Shown piece after piece: positions 1 through 7,733 of a stretch of DNA of 64,000 bases. The stretch is from JBGQOJ01 sp052119585. GTDB lineage: Bacteria; Pseudomonadota; Alphaproteobacteria; Rhodobacterales; Rhodobacteraceae. Every line of letters begins with the position of its first letter. Position 1 is the stretch's first letter. The stretch covers positions 12,883 to 76,882 of the forward strand of contig NZ_JBGQOJ010000015.1 in assembly GCF_052119585.1 (NCBI RefSeq). Reading direction: 5' to 3'. The notes under the pieces are model-generated. The model did not search any database, was not told where the DNA came from, and saw only the letters and a list, made by a program, of their open reading frames with translations. The translations under genes were made by a program, and so were the position numbers.

Positions 1-941
1 CCGACCAGTGCCAACGCCATCGGCGCAATGACCGACACACCCAGCCCCAGCACCCCGAAGCCCACATAGGCCACCATCGGCACCGCCGCCAACGCGGCGA
101 TGACCGCGCCGCAGGCTGACACCAGCGAGGCCCACAGGATCACCCGCGCCTCGGCCAGACGCTCTGCCACGATCTGACCGGAAAACCGGCCGATCCCCAT
201 TGTCAGCCCCAGCATCGCCGGTCCCAACGCACCCTCGGCTGCACCACCGCCCAAGGTCCGTTCAACATGCAGCGCCGACCAGCCCTCTGTCGCGTTTTCG
301 GACATGAACGCAACCAGCGTGATCAACCCGCCCCAAAGCACCACGCGCACGGGAAAGGGGGCATCAGTCGCTGCCGTCTGGGGCAGGTCCGCGTCTTCTT
401 TTCCCTGCATCGCGACGCAAAGCAACAGTGTGACCGGCAACAACAGCGCAAACACCGTTGACGCCGGGAACCCTGCCTCGCGCATCAGGCCCGTGGCAAG
501 GGCCGCCCCCGCATAGGCAAAGGAAAACATCGCGTGGTTCAGGTTCATCAATGACCGGCCCGATCGCGCCTCTATCCGGCTGACGCGGGCATTCATCACA
601 ACATCCGTCAGACCGGACCCCATCCCGACACCTAGCATCGCCAGTGAAAACGCAACCAATCCGGCCACCTGCCCCGGCACCAGAAAGGCCAACCCCAACA
701 CCAGTGCCGCAGCAGGCATCGCAAAGCGCCCAAGGCGTTCGTCGATCAGGGGCGCCAGCCACATCGCCGTAACCAGCCCGACAGCAGAGCATAAAAGCGC
801 CGCGCCAAAGGCGGCATCCCCGGCGCCAAGGCCCGCCTTTATCTGCGGCACAAGGGCGGCAAAGGCACCCCAATAGATCCCGACGACCGCAAAGGCGGCA
901 ATCGGGGCACGTGATAGAACAAAGGCGCTTTTTATGGACAT
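1..941 (-). CDS. MFS transporter, YbjJ-like (partial, C-terminus beyond left edge)
   Basis: The frame reads from an ATG at 941 for 313 codons without a stop, so the C-terminus lies outside the window. The product is almost entirely hydrophobic, with about ten membrane segments. A central loop carries the pattern G-x-G-L-T-D-V-V-M-N-A-R-V, which is typical of the YbjJ-like branch of the major facilitator superfamily. This indicates an inner-membrane transporter or exporter; the substrate cannot be read from the sequence. It is divergent from rplY, with about 145 bp between the starts. Family assignment is good, function is open. Confidence 0.8.
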   Translation of the reverse strand, partial: MSIKSAFVLSRAPIAAFAVVGIYWGAFAALVPQIKAGLGAGDAAFGAALLCSAVGLVTAMWLAPLIDERLGRFAMPAAALVLGLAFLVPGQVAGLVAFSLAMLGVGMGSGLTDVVMNARVSRIEARSGRSLMNLNHAMFSFAYAGAALATGLMREAGFPASTVFALLLPVTLLLCVAMQGKEDADLPQTAATDAPFPVRVVLWGGLITLVAFMSENATEGWSALHVERTLGGGAAEGALGPAMLGLTMGIGRFSGQIVAERLAEARVILWASLVSACGAVIAALAAVPMVAYVGFGVLGLGVSVIAPMALALV

Positions 942-1086
942 GTCGCTGCTTGCCACGCCCCCTTTGGACAGACAAGGAATATCGGGGAAATCGCCTCTTC
1001 CCTTGATATGGATTCTGCCCTATACGCGCGACTTCACGCGGGCACTACACCCTTGGAGGAGACCCGCATAACCTAGGAGAACTAAC

Positions 1087-1713
1087 ATGGCTGGTGAGAT
1101 CCCTGATCTACACGCTATGGTACGTACGGGGACAGGCAAGGGGGCCGCTCGTAAATCTCGCCGTGAAGGCAACGTACCAGGTATCGTATACGGTGGCGGT
1201 TCCGACCCCGTTTCGATCGACGTCCCATTCAACGCATTGTACAAGCGCCTGCGGCAGGGACGTTTCATGTCCACGCTGTTCAACCTGAAGGTTGAAGGCC
1301 ACGACGACGTGCGCGTTATCTGCCGCAATGTCCAGCGTCACACGGTCAAAGACCTGCCGACACACTTGGACCTGATGCGCCTCAAGCGCACCTCGAAGGT
1401 CAGCCTGTTCATCCACGTTGACTTCATCAACGAGGATAAGGCACCCGGTCTGAAAAAGGGCGGCGTTCTGAACGCAGTCCGTCCAGAGGTGGAACTGTCC
1501 GTAACCGCAGGCGATATTCCGGAAAGCATCATTGTTGACCTGACTGGCCTGAATATCGGCGACAACATCACGATTTCCAGCGTGACGCTGCCTGCTGGCG
1601 CCAAGGCGACCATCGACCGCGATTTCGTTATCGCAACGATCCAGGCCCCATCGGGTCTGCGTTCGGCTGGCGTTGACGAAGACGAAGCCGAAGAAGACGC
1701 AACCGAGGAGTAA
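1087..1713 (+). CDS. rplY: 50S ribosomal protein L25/general stress protein Ctc
   Basis: A 208-residue protein with the two-domain layout of long L25/TL5 proteins. An N-terminal 5S-rRNA-binding domain covers about residues 5-95 (start A-R-K-S-R-R-E-G-N-V-P-G), a beta-rich TL5 domain about 100-190, and an acidic tail E-D-E-A-E-E-D follows. It binds 5S rRNA in the large ribosomal subunit. The ATG at 1087 follows a clear AGGAGAAC ribosome site. A strong terminator lies just downstream, and pth follows on the same strand, the usual rplY-pth pairing. Confidence 0.97.
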   Translation: MAGEIPDLHAMVRTGTGKGAARKSRREGNVPGIVYGGGSDPVSIDVPFNALYKRLRQGRFMSTLFNLKVEGHDDVRVICRNVQRHTVKDLPTHLDLMRLKRTSKVSLFIHVDFINEDKAPGLKKGGVLNAVRPEVELSVTAGDIPESIIVDLTGLNIGDNITISSVTLPAGAKATIDRDFVIATIQAPSGLRSAGVDEDEAEEDATEE

Positions 1714-1738
1714 TCCTCGTCTGCTTTACGCCATTGAA

Positions 1739-1780
1739 ACGCGGGGTCGGCATGTTCGCATGCATGCCCCGCGTTTTTTT
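1739..1780 (+). terminator. Rho-independent terminator after rplY
   Basis: The arms CGCGGGG (1740-1746) and CCCCGCG (1767-1773) pair around an inner GCATG/CATGC stem, followed directly by seven T residues. It lies 26 bp after the rplY stop and separates rplY from pth. Confidence 0.92.
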
Positions 1781-1852
1781 GTCTGGCCACCGCATTGCGG
1801 CCCGCGCCCTGCCCCGTTACCCTGCCTTTGACCCTGGAACGGAGCACGAAAC

Positions 1853-2530
1853 ATGCGCCTGATCGTCGGCCTTGGAAATCCGGGCGCGAAATACGCCCGC
1901 AACCGCCACAATATTGGATTCATGGCGGTGGACCGGATCGCTGAAGACCACGGATTCTCTCCCTGGAAGTCAAAGTTCCAGGGCCAGTTGTCCGAGGGCA
2001 ATCTGGGCGGAGAGAAAGTGATCCTGCTCAAACCCGAAACCTTTATGAACCTCAGCGGTCAATCCGTCGGCGAGGCGATGCGATTCTACAAACTGAGCCC
2101 CGCCGATCTGATCGTGTTCCACGACGAGCTTGACCTTGCCCCCGGCAAATTGAAGGCGAAACAGGGCGGCGGCCATGCGGGCCACAACGGGCTTCGCTCG
2201 ATCCATGCCCATGTCGGTGACACTTACGCCCGCGTCCGGTTGGGCATCGGGCATCCGGGCCACAAGGACAAGGTGGCAGCCTATGTGTTGAACGATTTCG
2301 CCAAGGCCGATCAGGACTGGCTGGACGACATCCTGCGCGGCATCAGCGACGGCGCGCCCGCGCTGGCCAAGGGGGACATCGCCAAATTCACCAATGCCGT
2401 GGCCCTGCGGATGGCCCCGCCGAAGCCTGCCAAACCCCTGCGCCCCACGCCTGAACCCGCGCCGCAAAAGCAGGCGCCAGCGGAAGACGACCGCAGCACG
2501 ATGCAGCGCCTAATGGACAGGTTCAAGTAA
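1853..2530 (+). CDS. pth: Peptidyl-tRNA hydrolase
   Basis: A 225-residue enzyme that releases tRNA from peptidyl-tRNAs that drop off the ribosome. Visible family motifs are GLGNPG (6-11), the catalytic His19 in R-N-R-H-N, FMNLSG (64-69), HDELDL (90-95) and GGGHAGHNGL (105-114). The C-terminus has a Pro/Lys-rich extension from about residue 190 that makes it longer than the E. coli enzyme; such tails are common in alphaproteobacteria. The ATG follows a GGAG ribosome site. Confidence 0.97.
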   Translation: MRLIVGLGNPGAKYARNRHNIGFMAVDRIAEDHGFSPWKSKFQGQLSEGNLGGEKVILLKPETFMNLSGQSVGEAMRFYKLSPADLIVFHDELDLAPGKLKAKQGGGHAGHNGLRSIHAHVGDTYARVRLGIGHPGHKDKVAAYVLNDFAKADQDWLDDILRGISDGAPALAKGDIAKFTNAVALRMAPPKPAKPLRPTPEPAPQKQAPAEDDRSTMQRLMDRFK

Positions 2531-2592
2531 TCGGCGATTGTGATACCTGCGATTGGCGGTAGGATAAGTGGCGTCACCTGAAAGGATGCCCG

Positions 2593-2985
2593 ATGTCCGA
2601 AACCCCGATCATCGCCCAGAAAAGCCCCTCTGTTAACGTCCTTGGCACAGTCCTTCAGCCCTGCTCGATTGATCCGGTCACCGGTTTTTTCCGCAACGGA
2701 TGCTGTGATACAGGCCCGATGGATCATGGCAGCCATACGGTTTGCGTGGTGATGACGGATGAGTTTCTGGCCTATTCCAAATATCTTGGCAACGACCTGT
2801 CAACGCCGATGCCGCAGTACCGGTTTCCGGGCCTGAAAGCGGGCGATCGATGGTGCCTTTGCGCCGCGCGGTTCATGCAGGCCCATGACGAAGGCGTGGC
2901 ACCACACGTCCAGCTTGCCGCGACGCACCAAGGCGCGTTGGCGATTGTGCCGCTGGAGATCCTGAAGCGTTACGCCACCGGGTGA
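2593..2985 (+). CDS. DUF2237 family protein
   Basis: A 130-residue soluble protein. It matches the DUF2237 family by its Cys/Gly-rich block N-G-C-C-D-T-G-P-x-D-H-G-x-H-T-V-C, the central F-L-x-Y-S-K-x-x-G-N-D-L-S-T-P, and G-D-R-W-C-L-C-A-A-R near residue 87. The many conserved cysteines suggest metal or redox chemistry, but the family has no firm function. It follows pth by 62 bp and is convergent with the LuxR-type gene. Family call good, function unknown. Confidence 0.85.
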   Translation: MSETPIIAQKSPSVNVLGTVLQPCSIDPVTGFFRNGCCDTGPMDHGSHTVCVVMTDEFLAYSKYLGNDLSTPMPQYRFPGLKAGDRWCLCAARFMQAHDEGVAPHVQLAATHQGALAIVPLEILKRYATG

Positions 2986-2992
2986 CTGATGT

Positions 2993-3499
2993 TCAGGCCG
3001 CCGGTTCCTGCACAGGCCGCCTGTGATCCATAAGATCGTCAATGAACAGGCTTAACAGTTGGGGCCGTCCAGAAACGCCGGCCTTTCTATAGATCGCATT
3101 GGTCTGCGCCTTGATCGTGCCCTCGCTGGTGGATCGCATCACAGCAATCTCTGACGTCGACAGGCCCTTTATCGCAAACAGCGCCACATCGCGCTCGGCG
3201 GGGGTCAGCCCCCAGTCGGCAAAGTTTTCTTCCAGCATATCCATAAACGCGCCGGATGCGGCACGCAGCTTTGCCTCGACCTGCCGCGTCTTTCTTAGCG
3301 TGCGGCGCAGCGCAACGGCCCCAAGACACACGCCCAGGATCAGACCAAGCGCGGCACCTATCTCCAACAGCTCTTTTGACTGCCAGCTGATGGGCGCCGC
3401 CCGCACATCAAAGATGGACATCACAATATCGGACACAAAGAAAACCGCACAGACGGCCTGCACAAAAAAAACGGCAAGGACTAGGTATCGATCTCTCAA
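2993..3499 (-). CDS. Membrane-anchored LuxR-type helix-turn-helix regulator
   Basis: A 168-residue protein with two N-terminal membrane segments (about 5-28 and 44-66), a short coiled linker, and a C-terminal LuxR/GerE helix-turn-helix (about 95-155; L-T-P-A-E-R-D-V-A-L and T-S-E-G-T-I-K-A-Q-T-N-A-I-Y-R-K). This puts a DNA-binding domain on the cytoplasmic face of the membrane, with no receiver domain. The predicted start is TTG at 3499, preceded by GAGGG at proper spacing. It lies downstream of the two acidic exported proteins on the same strand, which suggests joint regulation. Sensor input is not evident. Confidence 0.8.
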   Translation of the reverse strand: MRDRYLVLAVFFVQAVCAVFFVSDIVMSIFDVRAAPISWQSKELLEIGAALGLILGVCLGAVALRRTLRKTRQVEAKLRAASGAFMDMLEENFADWGLTPAERDVALFAIKGLSTSEIAVMRSTSEGTIKAQTNAIYRKAGVSGRPQLLSLFIDDLMDHRRPVQEPAA

Positions 3500-3551
3500 T
3501 GTACCCTCGGACTATTGTTCGAACGCGCGGACGCGGGATGCGACAAGGCCA

Positions 3552-3965
3552 TCAATCATCGTCATCGCCATCGCCATCGTTACTTTCGCTATCGCTGTCA
3601 TTATCGCTGTCACTGTCACTGTCGCTACTGCTGCCAGCGTCACTTTGATCGTTGCTGCCATTATCGCTTCTGCCGCCATCTGGATCGAACAGTCTATCCG
3701 AAACGATGGTTGATGCCGCGCCAATTTTTGATGAAAAGTCGCGCAGGATTTCGCCGGTGCGGGGATTATAGATGATCTCGCGGTTGTGGGTTTTGCTTTG
3801 TGCCGTGATCCTGGCTCTGCCCAACCATGTGCGCGAGAATTGCAAGTTCCTGAATCCCTGTGCCCGCAGTTGTGCACCGAAATTCTCCTGTAGGCTGGCA
3901 GCCTCCGCGGTGCCGGCGCACAACGACGCTGCCGCGACCAGGCCAAGGAAATGTCTCCGGTTCAT
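3552..3965 (-). CDS. Exported PepSY-like protein with Ser/Asp-rich tail
   Basis: A 137-residue protein with an N-terminal signal (M-N-R-R-H-F-L-G-L-V, cleavage likely after A-E-A near residue 22). A short PepSY-like module contains L-R-A-Q-G-F and I-I-Y-N-P-R-T-G-E-I-L. The last 35 residues or so are almost all Ser, Asp, Asn and Gly, ending D-G-D-G-D-D-D-D. The module resembles that of the next gene upstream (L-Q-S-Q-G-F), so the two look like paralogues. The ATG at 3965 was chosen because it begins the signal peptide. A cation-binding role for the tail is inference only. Confidence 0.75.
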   Translation of the reverse strand: MNRRHFLGLVAAASLCAGTAEAASLQENFGAQLRAQGFRNLQFSRTWLGRARITAQSKTHNREIIYNPRTGEILRDFSSKIGAASTIVSDRLFDPDGGRSDNGSNDQSDAGSSSDSDSDSDNDSDSESNDGDGDDDD

Positions 3966-4078
3966 AATGGTCCTGCTATGGATGCACGCAAAGGCGCTTG
4001 CCGCTATTATCAAGAAGCGAAGCGCCAAAGCAAGGGTGGGTGGGCTCGCCTTGGCGAACCCTCGCCGTTGTTCGGGAA

Positions 4079-4525
4079 TTAGTCGTCGTCGCCGCCATCA
4101 TCGTCGCCACCACCGTGATCGTCGCCGCCATCATCGTCGCCGCCATCGTGATCATCGCCGCCATCATCGTCGCCGCCATCGTGATCATCGCCGTGATCGT
4201 CATCATCGCCGTCATGATCATCCGAACCATTGCGGTCATCATCGTCGTCTTCATCCGAACGACGGGCCCCGCTCGGCATGGTTCCGCCATTGCCCGACGG
4301 ACCTGTGTCAGAACTGATCAACTGCCCATCGGCGCCATAGACCGCATTAATGGTATCCGTGCCGTTCGATGCGGTCGCCTTGATCTGCGATCCTTTTACC
4401 CGAAGTTCGATGTTGTTCGTAAAACCCTGGGACTGAAGATCGGCGATAACATCGTCGGTCACTGCCGCATTTGCCAGCGCGCCGACAAGCATGAGGGATG
4501 CGGTGAGGGTAACAAGCGTTTTCAT
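4079..4525 (-). CDS. Exported PepSY-like protein with Asp/Gly/His repeat tail
   Basis: A 148-residue protein with a signal peptide (M-K-T-L-V-T-L-T-A-S, cleavage near A-N-A-A) and a small PepSY-like domain with L-Q-S-Q-G-F and V-Y-G-A-D-G-Q-L-I-S. The last 55 residues or so are almost entirely Asp, Gly and His. The final 33 residues form three 11-residue units of the type D-G-G-D-D-D-G-G-D-D-H. The ATG at 4525 has an AGGA ribosome site 8 bases upstream; an ATG at 4531 is possible but sits too close to it. The repeats suggest multivalent metal binding in the periplasm or outside the cell (inference). Confidence 0.75.
   Translation of the reverse strand: MKTLVTLTASLMLVGALANAAVTDDVIADLQSQGFTNNIELRVKGSQIKATASNGTDTINAVYGADGQLISSDTGPSGNGGTMPSGARRSDEDDDDDRNGSDDHDGDDDDHGDDHDGGDDDGGDDHDGGDDDGGDDHGGGDDDGGDDD
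4082..4180 (-). repeat. Three 33-bp in-frame repeats encoding an Asp/Gly/His tail
   Basis: Three tandem 33-bp units at 4082-4114, 4115-4147 and 4148-4180 encode 11-residue Asp/Gly units with one variable His position each. The repeat stays in frame with the gene; more degenerate copies continue to about 4250. Confidence 0.8.
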
Positions 4526-4646
4526 TGTCATGGTCCTTTTTAAAGATGTGTCGTCCGTGAGTGGTGACTCGTGAGTGGTGGTCGCCCGGTAAAATCAACC
4601 GAACGTAGGGACAGGATGACCACAGTTTTCGACACGATCTATTGCT

Positions 4647-4802
4647 CTGAGGTTTATAGGCAGCCCCATAAACCCCGGTTGCAGGCGCCTAAACCTCAGT
4701 TTAGGGCCGGCACACGCTGGGCAAGGCGCATGAAAAAGGCCGGCCCAGCGATGCACTGGTCCGGCCTTGTCTGTTTTCGCAACATCGTAAACCAGAGTTT
4801 AC
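4647..4802. promoter_or_regulatory. Cluster of TAAAC/GTTTA inverted repeats
   Basis: Three inverted repeats with the same core lie in 156 bp: GGTTTAT-N10-ATAAACC (4651-4674), CCTAAAC-CTCA-GTTTAGG (4688-4705) and GTAAAC-CAGA-GTTTAC (4787-4802). The cluster lies upstream of the acidic-tail gene at 4525 and downstream of trpB. The shared half-site suggests several binding sites for one regulator. No transcription factor can be named from the sequence. Confidence 0.45.
4733..4768 (-). terminator. Terminator after trpB
   Basis: On the minus strand AAGGCCGG (with CCAG/CTGG extending the stem) pairs with CCGGCCTT and is followed by a T run (plus-strand A at 4733-4737). It lies about 40 bp beyond the trpB stop. 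Confidence 0.85.
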
Positions 4803-4805
4803 GGA

Positions 4806-6035
4806 TCAGCCCGTCATTTCAGTGCCAAGCGCCTTGGCAACAGTAAAGATATCCTTGTCGCCGCGACCACACATATTCATCACGATAATATGGTCGGCAG
4901 GCAGAGACGGCGCGATTTTGGTCACATGGGCAAGCGCGTGGCTGGGTTCCAGTGCGGGAATGATCCCCTCCAACCGGCACGACAACTGGAACGCCTCCAG
5001 CGCCTCGACGTCGGTGATGCTGACGTATTGCGCGCGGCCGATGTCGTGCAGCCATGCGTGTTCCGGCCCGATGCCCGGATAGTCCAGACCGGCGCTGATC
5101 GAGAACCCTTCAAGGATCTGCCCGTCGTCATCCTGCAACAGATAGGTGCGATTGCCGTGCAGCACGCCGGGGCGCCCGCCTGTCAGCGACGCGCAATGCT
5201 CCATCTTGGCGTTCACGCCCTTACCGCCGGCCTCGACACCGATGATGTTCACGGATTTGTCGTCAAGGAACGGAAAGAAAAGCCCCATGGCGTTCGATCC
5301 ACCGCCGATCGCTGCGATCAGCGTGTCCGGCAAACGGCCCTCGCCCTCTTGCTCTTCCAGCTGCCAGCGGACTTCTTTCCCGATGATCGACTGGAAATCG
5401 CGGACCATGGCGGGATAGGGGTGCGGCCCCGCGACCGTGCCGATGCAATAGAACGTGTCGCGCACATTGGTCACCCAATCGCGAAGCGCGTCGTTCATCG
5501 CGTCTTTCAGGGTGCCCCGACCGCTGGTCACAGGAATGACTTCGGCCCCCAACAGCTTCATCCGGAACACGTTGGGTGCCTGACGCTCGACATCATGCGC
5601 GCCCATGTAGACGATGCATTTCAACCCGAACTTGGCACAGACAGTGGCCGTCGCAACGCCGTGCTGGCCCGCACCGGTTTCCGCAATGATCCGCGTTTTC
5701 CCCATGCGGCGGGCCAGAATGATCTGGCCCAGAACATTGTTGATCTTATGTGCGCCGGTGTGGTTCAACTCGTCCCGCTTCAGGTAGATCTTGGCGCCGC
5801 CAAGATGCTTGGTCAGGCGGTCGGCGTAATACAACGGGCTGGGGCGTCCGACGTAATGCTTCCAGAGGTCTTCCATTTCCGCCCAGAATGTCGGGTCGGT
5901 CTTGGCAAATTCATACTGCTCTTCCAGCTCCAGGATCAGCGGCATCAGCGTTTCGGAAACGAACCGCCCGCCGAAATCGCCAAAGCGGCCATTCTCGTCG
6001 GGGCCGGTCATAAAGCTGTTGAATAGATCGTTCAT
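4806..6035 (-). CDS. trpB: Tryptophan synthase beta chain
   Basis: A 409-residue PLP enzyme that condenses indole with serine to tryptophan, normally in an alpha2beta2 complex with TrpA. The PLP lysine is K97 in L-N-H-T-G-A-H-K-I-N-N; the phosphate-binding glycine loop G-G-G-S-N-A-M-G and the terminal G-R-G-D-K-D motif are intact. It follows trpF on the same strand by 90 bp. No trpA is present in the window, and the stop is followed by a terminator, so trpA must be elsewhere. Confidence 0.98.
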   Translation of the reverse strand: MNDLFNSFMTGPDENGRFGDFGGRFVSETLMPLILELEEQYEFAKTDPTFWAEMEDLWKHYVGRPSPLYYADRLTKHLGGAKIYLKRDELNHTGAHKINNVLGQIILARRMGKTRIIAETGAGQHGVATATVCAKFGLKCIVYMGAHDVERQAPNVFRMKLLGAEVIPVTSGRGTLKDAMNDALRDWVTNVRDTFYCIGTVAGPHPYPAMVRDFQSIIGKEVRWQLEEQEGEGRLPDTLIAAIGGGSNAMGLFFPFLDDKSVNIIGVEAGGKGVNAKMEHCASLTGGRPGVLHGNRTYLLQDDDGQILEGFSISAGLDYPGIGPEHAWLHDIGRAQYVSITDVEALEAFQLSCRLEGIIPALEPSHALAHVTKIAPSLPADHIIVMNMCGRGDKDIFTVAKALGTEMTG

Positions 6036-6125
6036 AACGTCGCTCCCTATCAGGTCAGATCGCGTTTAAGGCCAATATGCGAAGGCGTAAAGCCACGCCT
6101 TTCATAGAATGCACGCGCACCATCA

Positions 6126-6773
6126 TCATCCGGGCTGCGCCGCGCGGATGAAGTCGGCGATCATCGCCGCATCTTTGACGCCGGGCGCTGTTTCCACCCC
6201 CGACGACACGTCGATCTGTCGCGCGCCGGTCAGGCGGATCGCCTCTGCCACATTGGCTGCGGTCAGCCCGCCGGCCAGCATCCATGGCGTGGGCCAGCGC
6301 CGCCCGGCAATCAACCGCCAGTCAAAGGCAAGCCCGTTTCCGCCCGGCAAATCGGCCCCGCGCGGCGGTTTTGCATCAACCAGAATCTGGTCCGCAACGC
6401 GCATGTATTCGTCAAGCTGCGCCAGATCACCTTCATCCGCCACGCCCACCGCCTTCATCACCGGCAGGCCGAAACGGGCGCGCACCTGCGACACGCGCTC
6501 TGGCGACTCGTGGCCGTGCAGTTGCAACATATCCAGCGGAACGTTGTTCACGATCATGTCCAGCTCCGCGTCGCTGGCATCCACAGTCAGCGCGACCTTG
6601 GCCAGCCCCGCAGGCGTGTCGACCGCAAGCGCCCGCGCCTGCTGGATACTGACATTGCGGGGCGATTTTGCGAAGAACACAAAGCCGACATAGGCGGCAC
6701 CGGAACTTGCGGCGGCAGTCACCGCCGCAGCGGTGCTCAATCCACAAATCTTAACTTTGATTACAGATGTCAT
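6126..6773 (-). CDS. trpF: Phosphoribosylanthranilate isomerase
   Basis: A 215-residue TIM-barrel enzyme of tryptophan synthesis (phosphoribosylanthranilate to CdRP). Motifs are V-K-I-C-G-L-S (7-13, catalytic Cys in the first strand), Q-L-H-G-H-E, the D-A-K-P-P-R-G strand with the catalytic Asp, the L-A-G-G-L strand and D-V-S-S-G-V-E near the end. It lies between lapA (9 bp upstream) and trpB, the arrangement usual in Rhodobacterales. Confidence 0.96.
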   Translation of the reverse strand: MTSVIKVKICGLSTAAAVTAAASSGAAYVGFVFFAKSPRNVSIQQARALAVDTPAGLAKVALTVDASDAELDMIVNNVPLDMLQLHGHESPERVSQVRARFGLPVMKAVGVADEGDLAQLDEYMRVADQILVDAKPPRGADLPGGNGLAFDWRLIAGRRWPTPWMLAGGLTAANVAEAIRLTGARQIDVSSGVETAPGVKDAAMIADFIRAAQPG

Positions 6774-6782
6774 AAAGAGCGT

Positions 6783-7142
6783 TTACCGCGCCCTTGCGCC
6801 ATCCTCAAGCAGCGCGAGCACCTCATCTTTGCCCTCGGCCTTCTTGTCGCGCAGACGCGTCACTTCACGTTCCAGCCTGGCGACCTGCGCCTTGCCCTGC
6901 GTCGCCGCCGACCGGTGCTTGTACTCGCGTGCATATTCCCAGAAGAAACCGATCAGCAGACCGGCCGCGATGCCCGCAAAGATCACCAGAAACAACGGAA
7001 CCTGCAACGTGAAATCACCGCCGACAACATCGGCCATTTCCTTCGGCAACAGGCCGACCGTCACCGGAACCCGGTTTGCAAGCGCCACAGTGATCAGACA
7101 AATCGCCAAGGCGAGCAGAAAAACGTAGCGGAAATAGCGCAT
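6783..7142 (-). CDS. LapA family (DUF1049) inner-membrane protein
   Basis: A 119-residue protein with two membrane segments (about 5-24 and 44-68) and a charged, coiled C-terminal tail, the LapA/DUF1049 layout. E. coli LapA works with LapB in controlling lipopolysaccharide synthesis; whether this homologue does is unknown, and no lapB lies nearby. It sits 12 bp after ihfB and 9 bp before trpF, so it is probably transcribed with them. Confidence 0.85.
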   Translation of the reverse strand: MRYFRYVFLLALAICLITVALANRVPVTVGLLPKEMADVVGGDFTLQVPLFLVIFAGIAAGLLIGFFWEYAREYKHRSAATQGKAQVARLEREVTRLRDKKAEGKDEVLALLEDGARAR

Positions 7143-7154
7143 CTAAAGTCCTAC

Positions 7155-7436
7155 TTATTTGCCGTTAAGGCGGTCGCGCAACAACTTGCCCGTTTTAAAG
7201 AACGGCACATGCTTTTGCTCTACCTCGACCGACTCTCCGGTTCGGGGGTTGCGGCCTGTGCGTGCATCACGCTGCTTGACCGAAAAGGCCCCGAAGCCGC
7301 GCAACTCGACACGGTCACTATTCGCCATGGCGTCAATAATCTGTTCAAAGATAGTGTTCACGATACGCTCGACATCGCGCTGGTAAAGATGCGGATTTTC
7401 ATCTGCGATCTTCTGAATCAATTCGGAACGGATCAT
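7155..7436 (-). CDS. ihfB: Integration host factor subunit beta
   Basis: A 93-residue HU/IHF-family DNA-bending protein. The start M-I-R-S-E-L-I-Q-K-I and the DNA-binding arm motif R-T-G-R-N-P-R-T-G-E with the intercalating proline identify the beta subunit. The longer frame from 7490 adds 18 residues not seen in the family, so the ATG at 7436 was preferred. It is first in the ihfB-lapA-trpF-trpB group. Confidence 0.96.
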   Translation of the reverse strand: MIRSELIQKIADENPHLYQRDVERIVNTIFEQIIDAMANSDRVELRGFGAFSVKQRDARTGRNPRTGESVEVEQKHVPFFKTGKLLRDRLNGK

Positions 7437-7675
7437 CCAGAGCTTCTCCCATGTCATCTTTTGGTCGACTGACGACCTCATGTTTATCATAGGACTATAG
7501 GCGAGAACTTGGAGACGAGAAACAATATCACGCGCGTCTAAGCCAAAAATTGCACGCTAAAGCGCTGATCTGAGGCGATAATACGGCTTGCGCCCACCGG
7601 ACAACATTTGCAGCCGCAGAAAATGCCGCAAGCAACCGCAGCAAGGAATGTCGTGAAAAACATTGATTCGGGCAT

Positions 7676-7707
7676 GAAAAAACGGCCCCGTCGCTAAACG
7701 GGGCCGT
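7676..7707 (-). terminator. Terminator after rpsA
   Basis: Perfect 10-bp arms ACGGCCCCGT (7682-7691) and ACGGGGCCGT (7698-7707), with a T run on the minus strand at 7676-7681. It lies 27 bp beyond the rpsA stop. The remaining bases back to ihfB (7437-7675) hold no gene I can see and should contain the ihfB promoter. Confidence 0.93.
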
Positions 7708-7733
7708 CTGATTTCAGCTATCGCAGGTTGCGA

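Noticed and set aside
4082..4260. Possible CRISPR-like repeat array
   Set aside because: The 33-bp units are in frame, contiguous without spacers and encode a low-complexity protein tail.
3772..4317. His/Arg-rich frame on the plus strand through the 33-bp repeats
   Set aside because: It is the reverse reading of the Asp/Gly/His repeats; no ribosome site or plausible start, while the minus-strand gene has a signal peptide.
4890..6026. Open frame of 378 codons on the plus strand opposite trpB
   Set aside because: trpB has intact catalytic motifs on the other strand, and the antisense product resembles nothing known.
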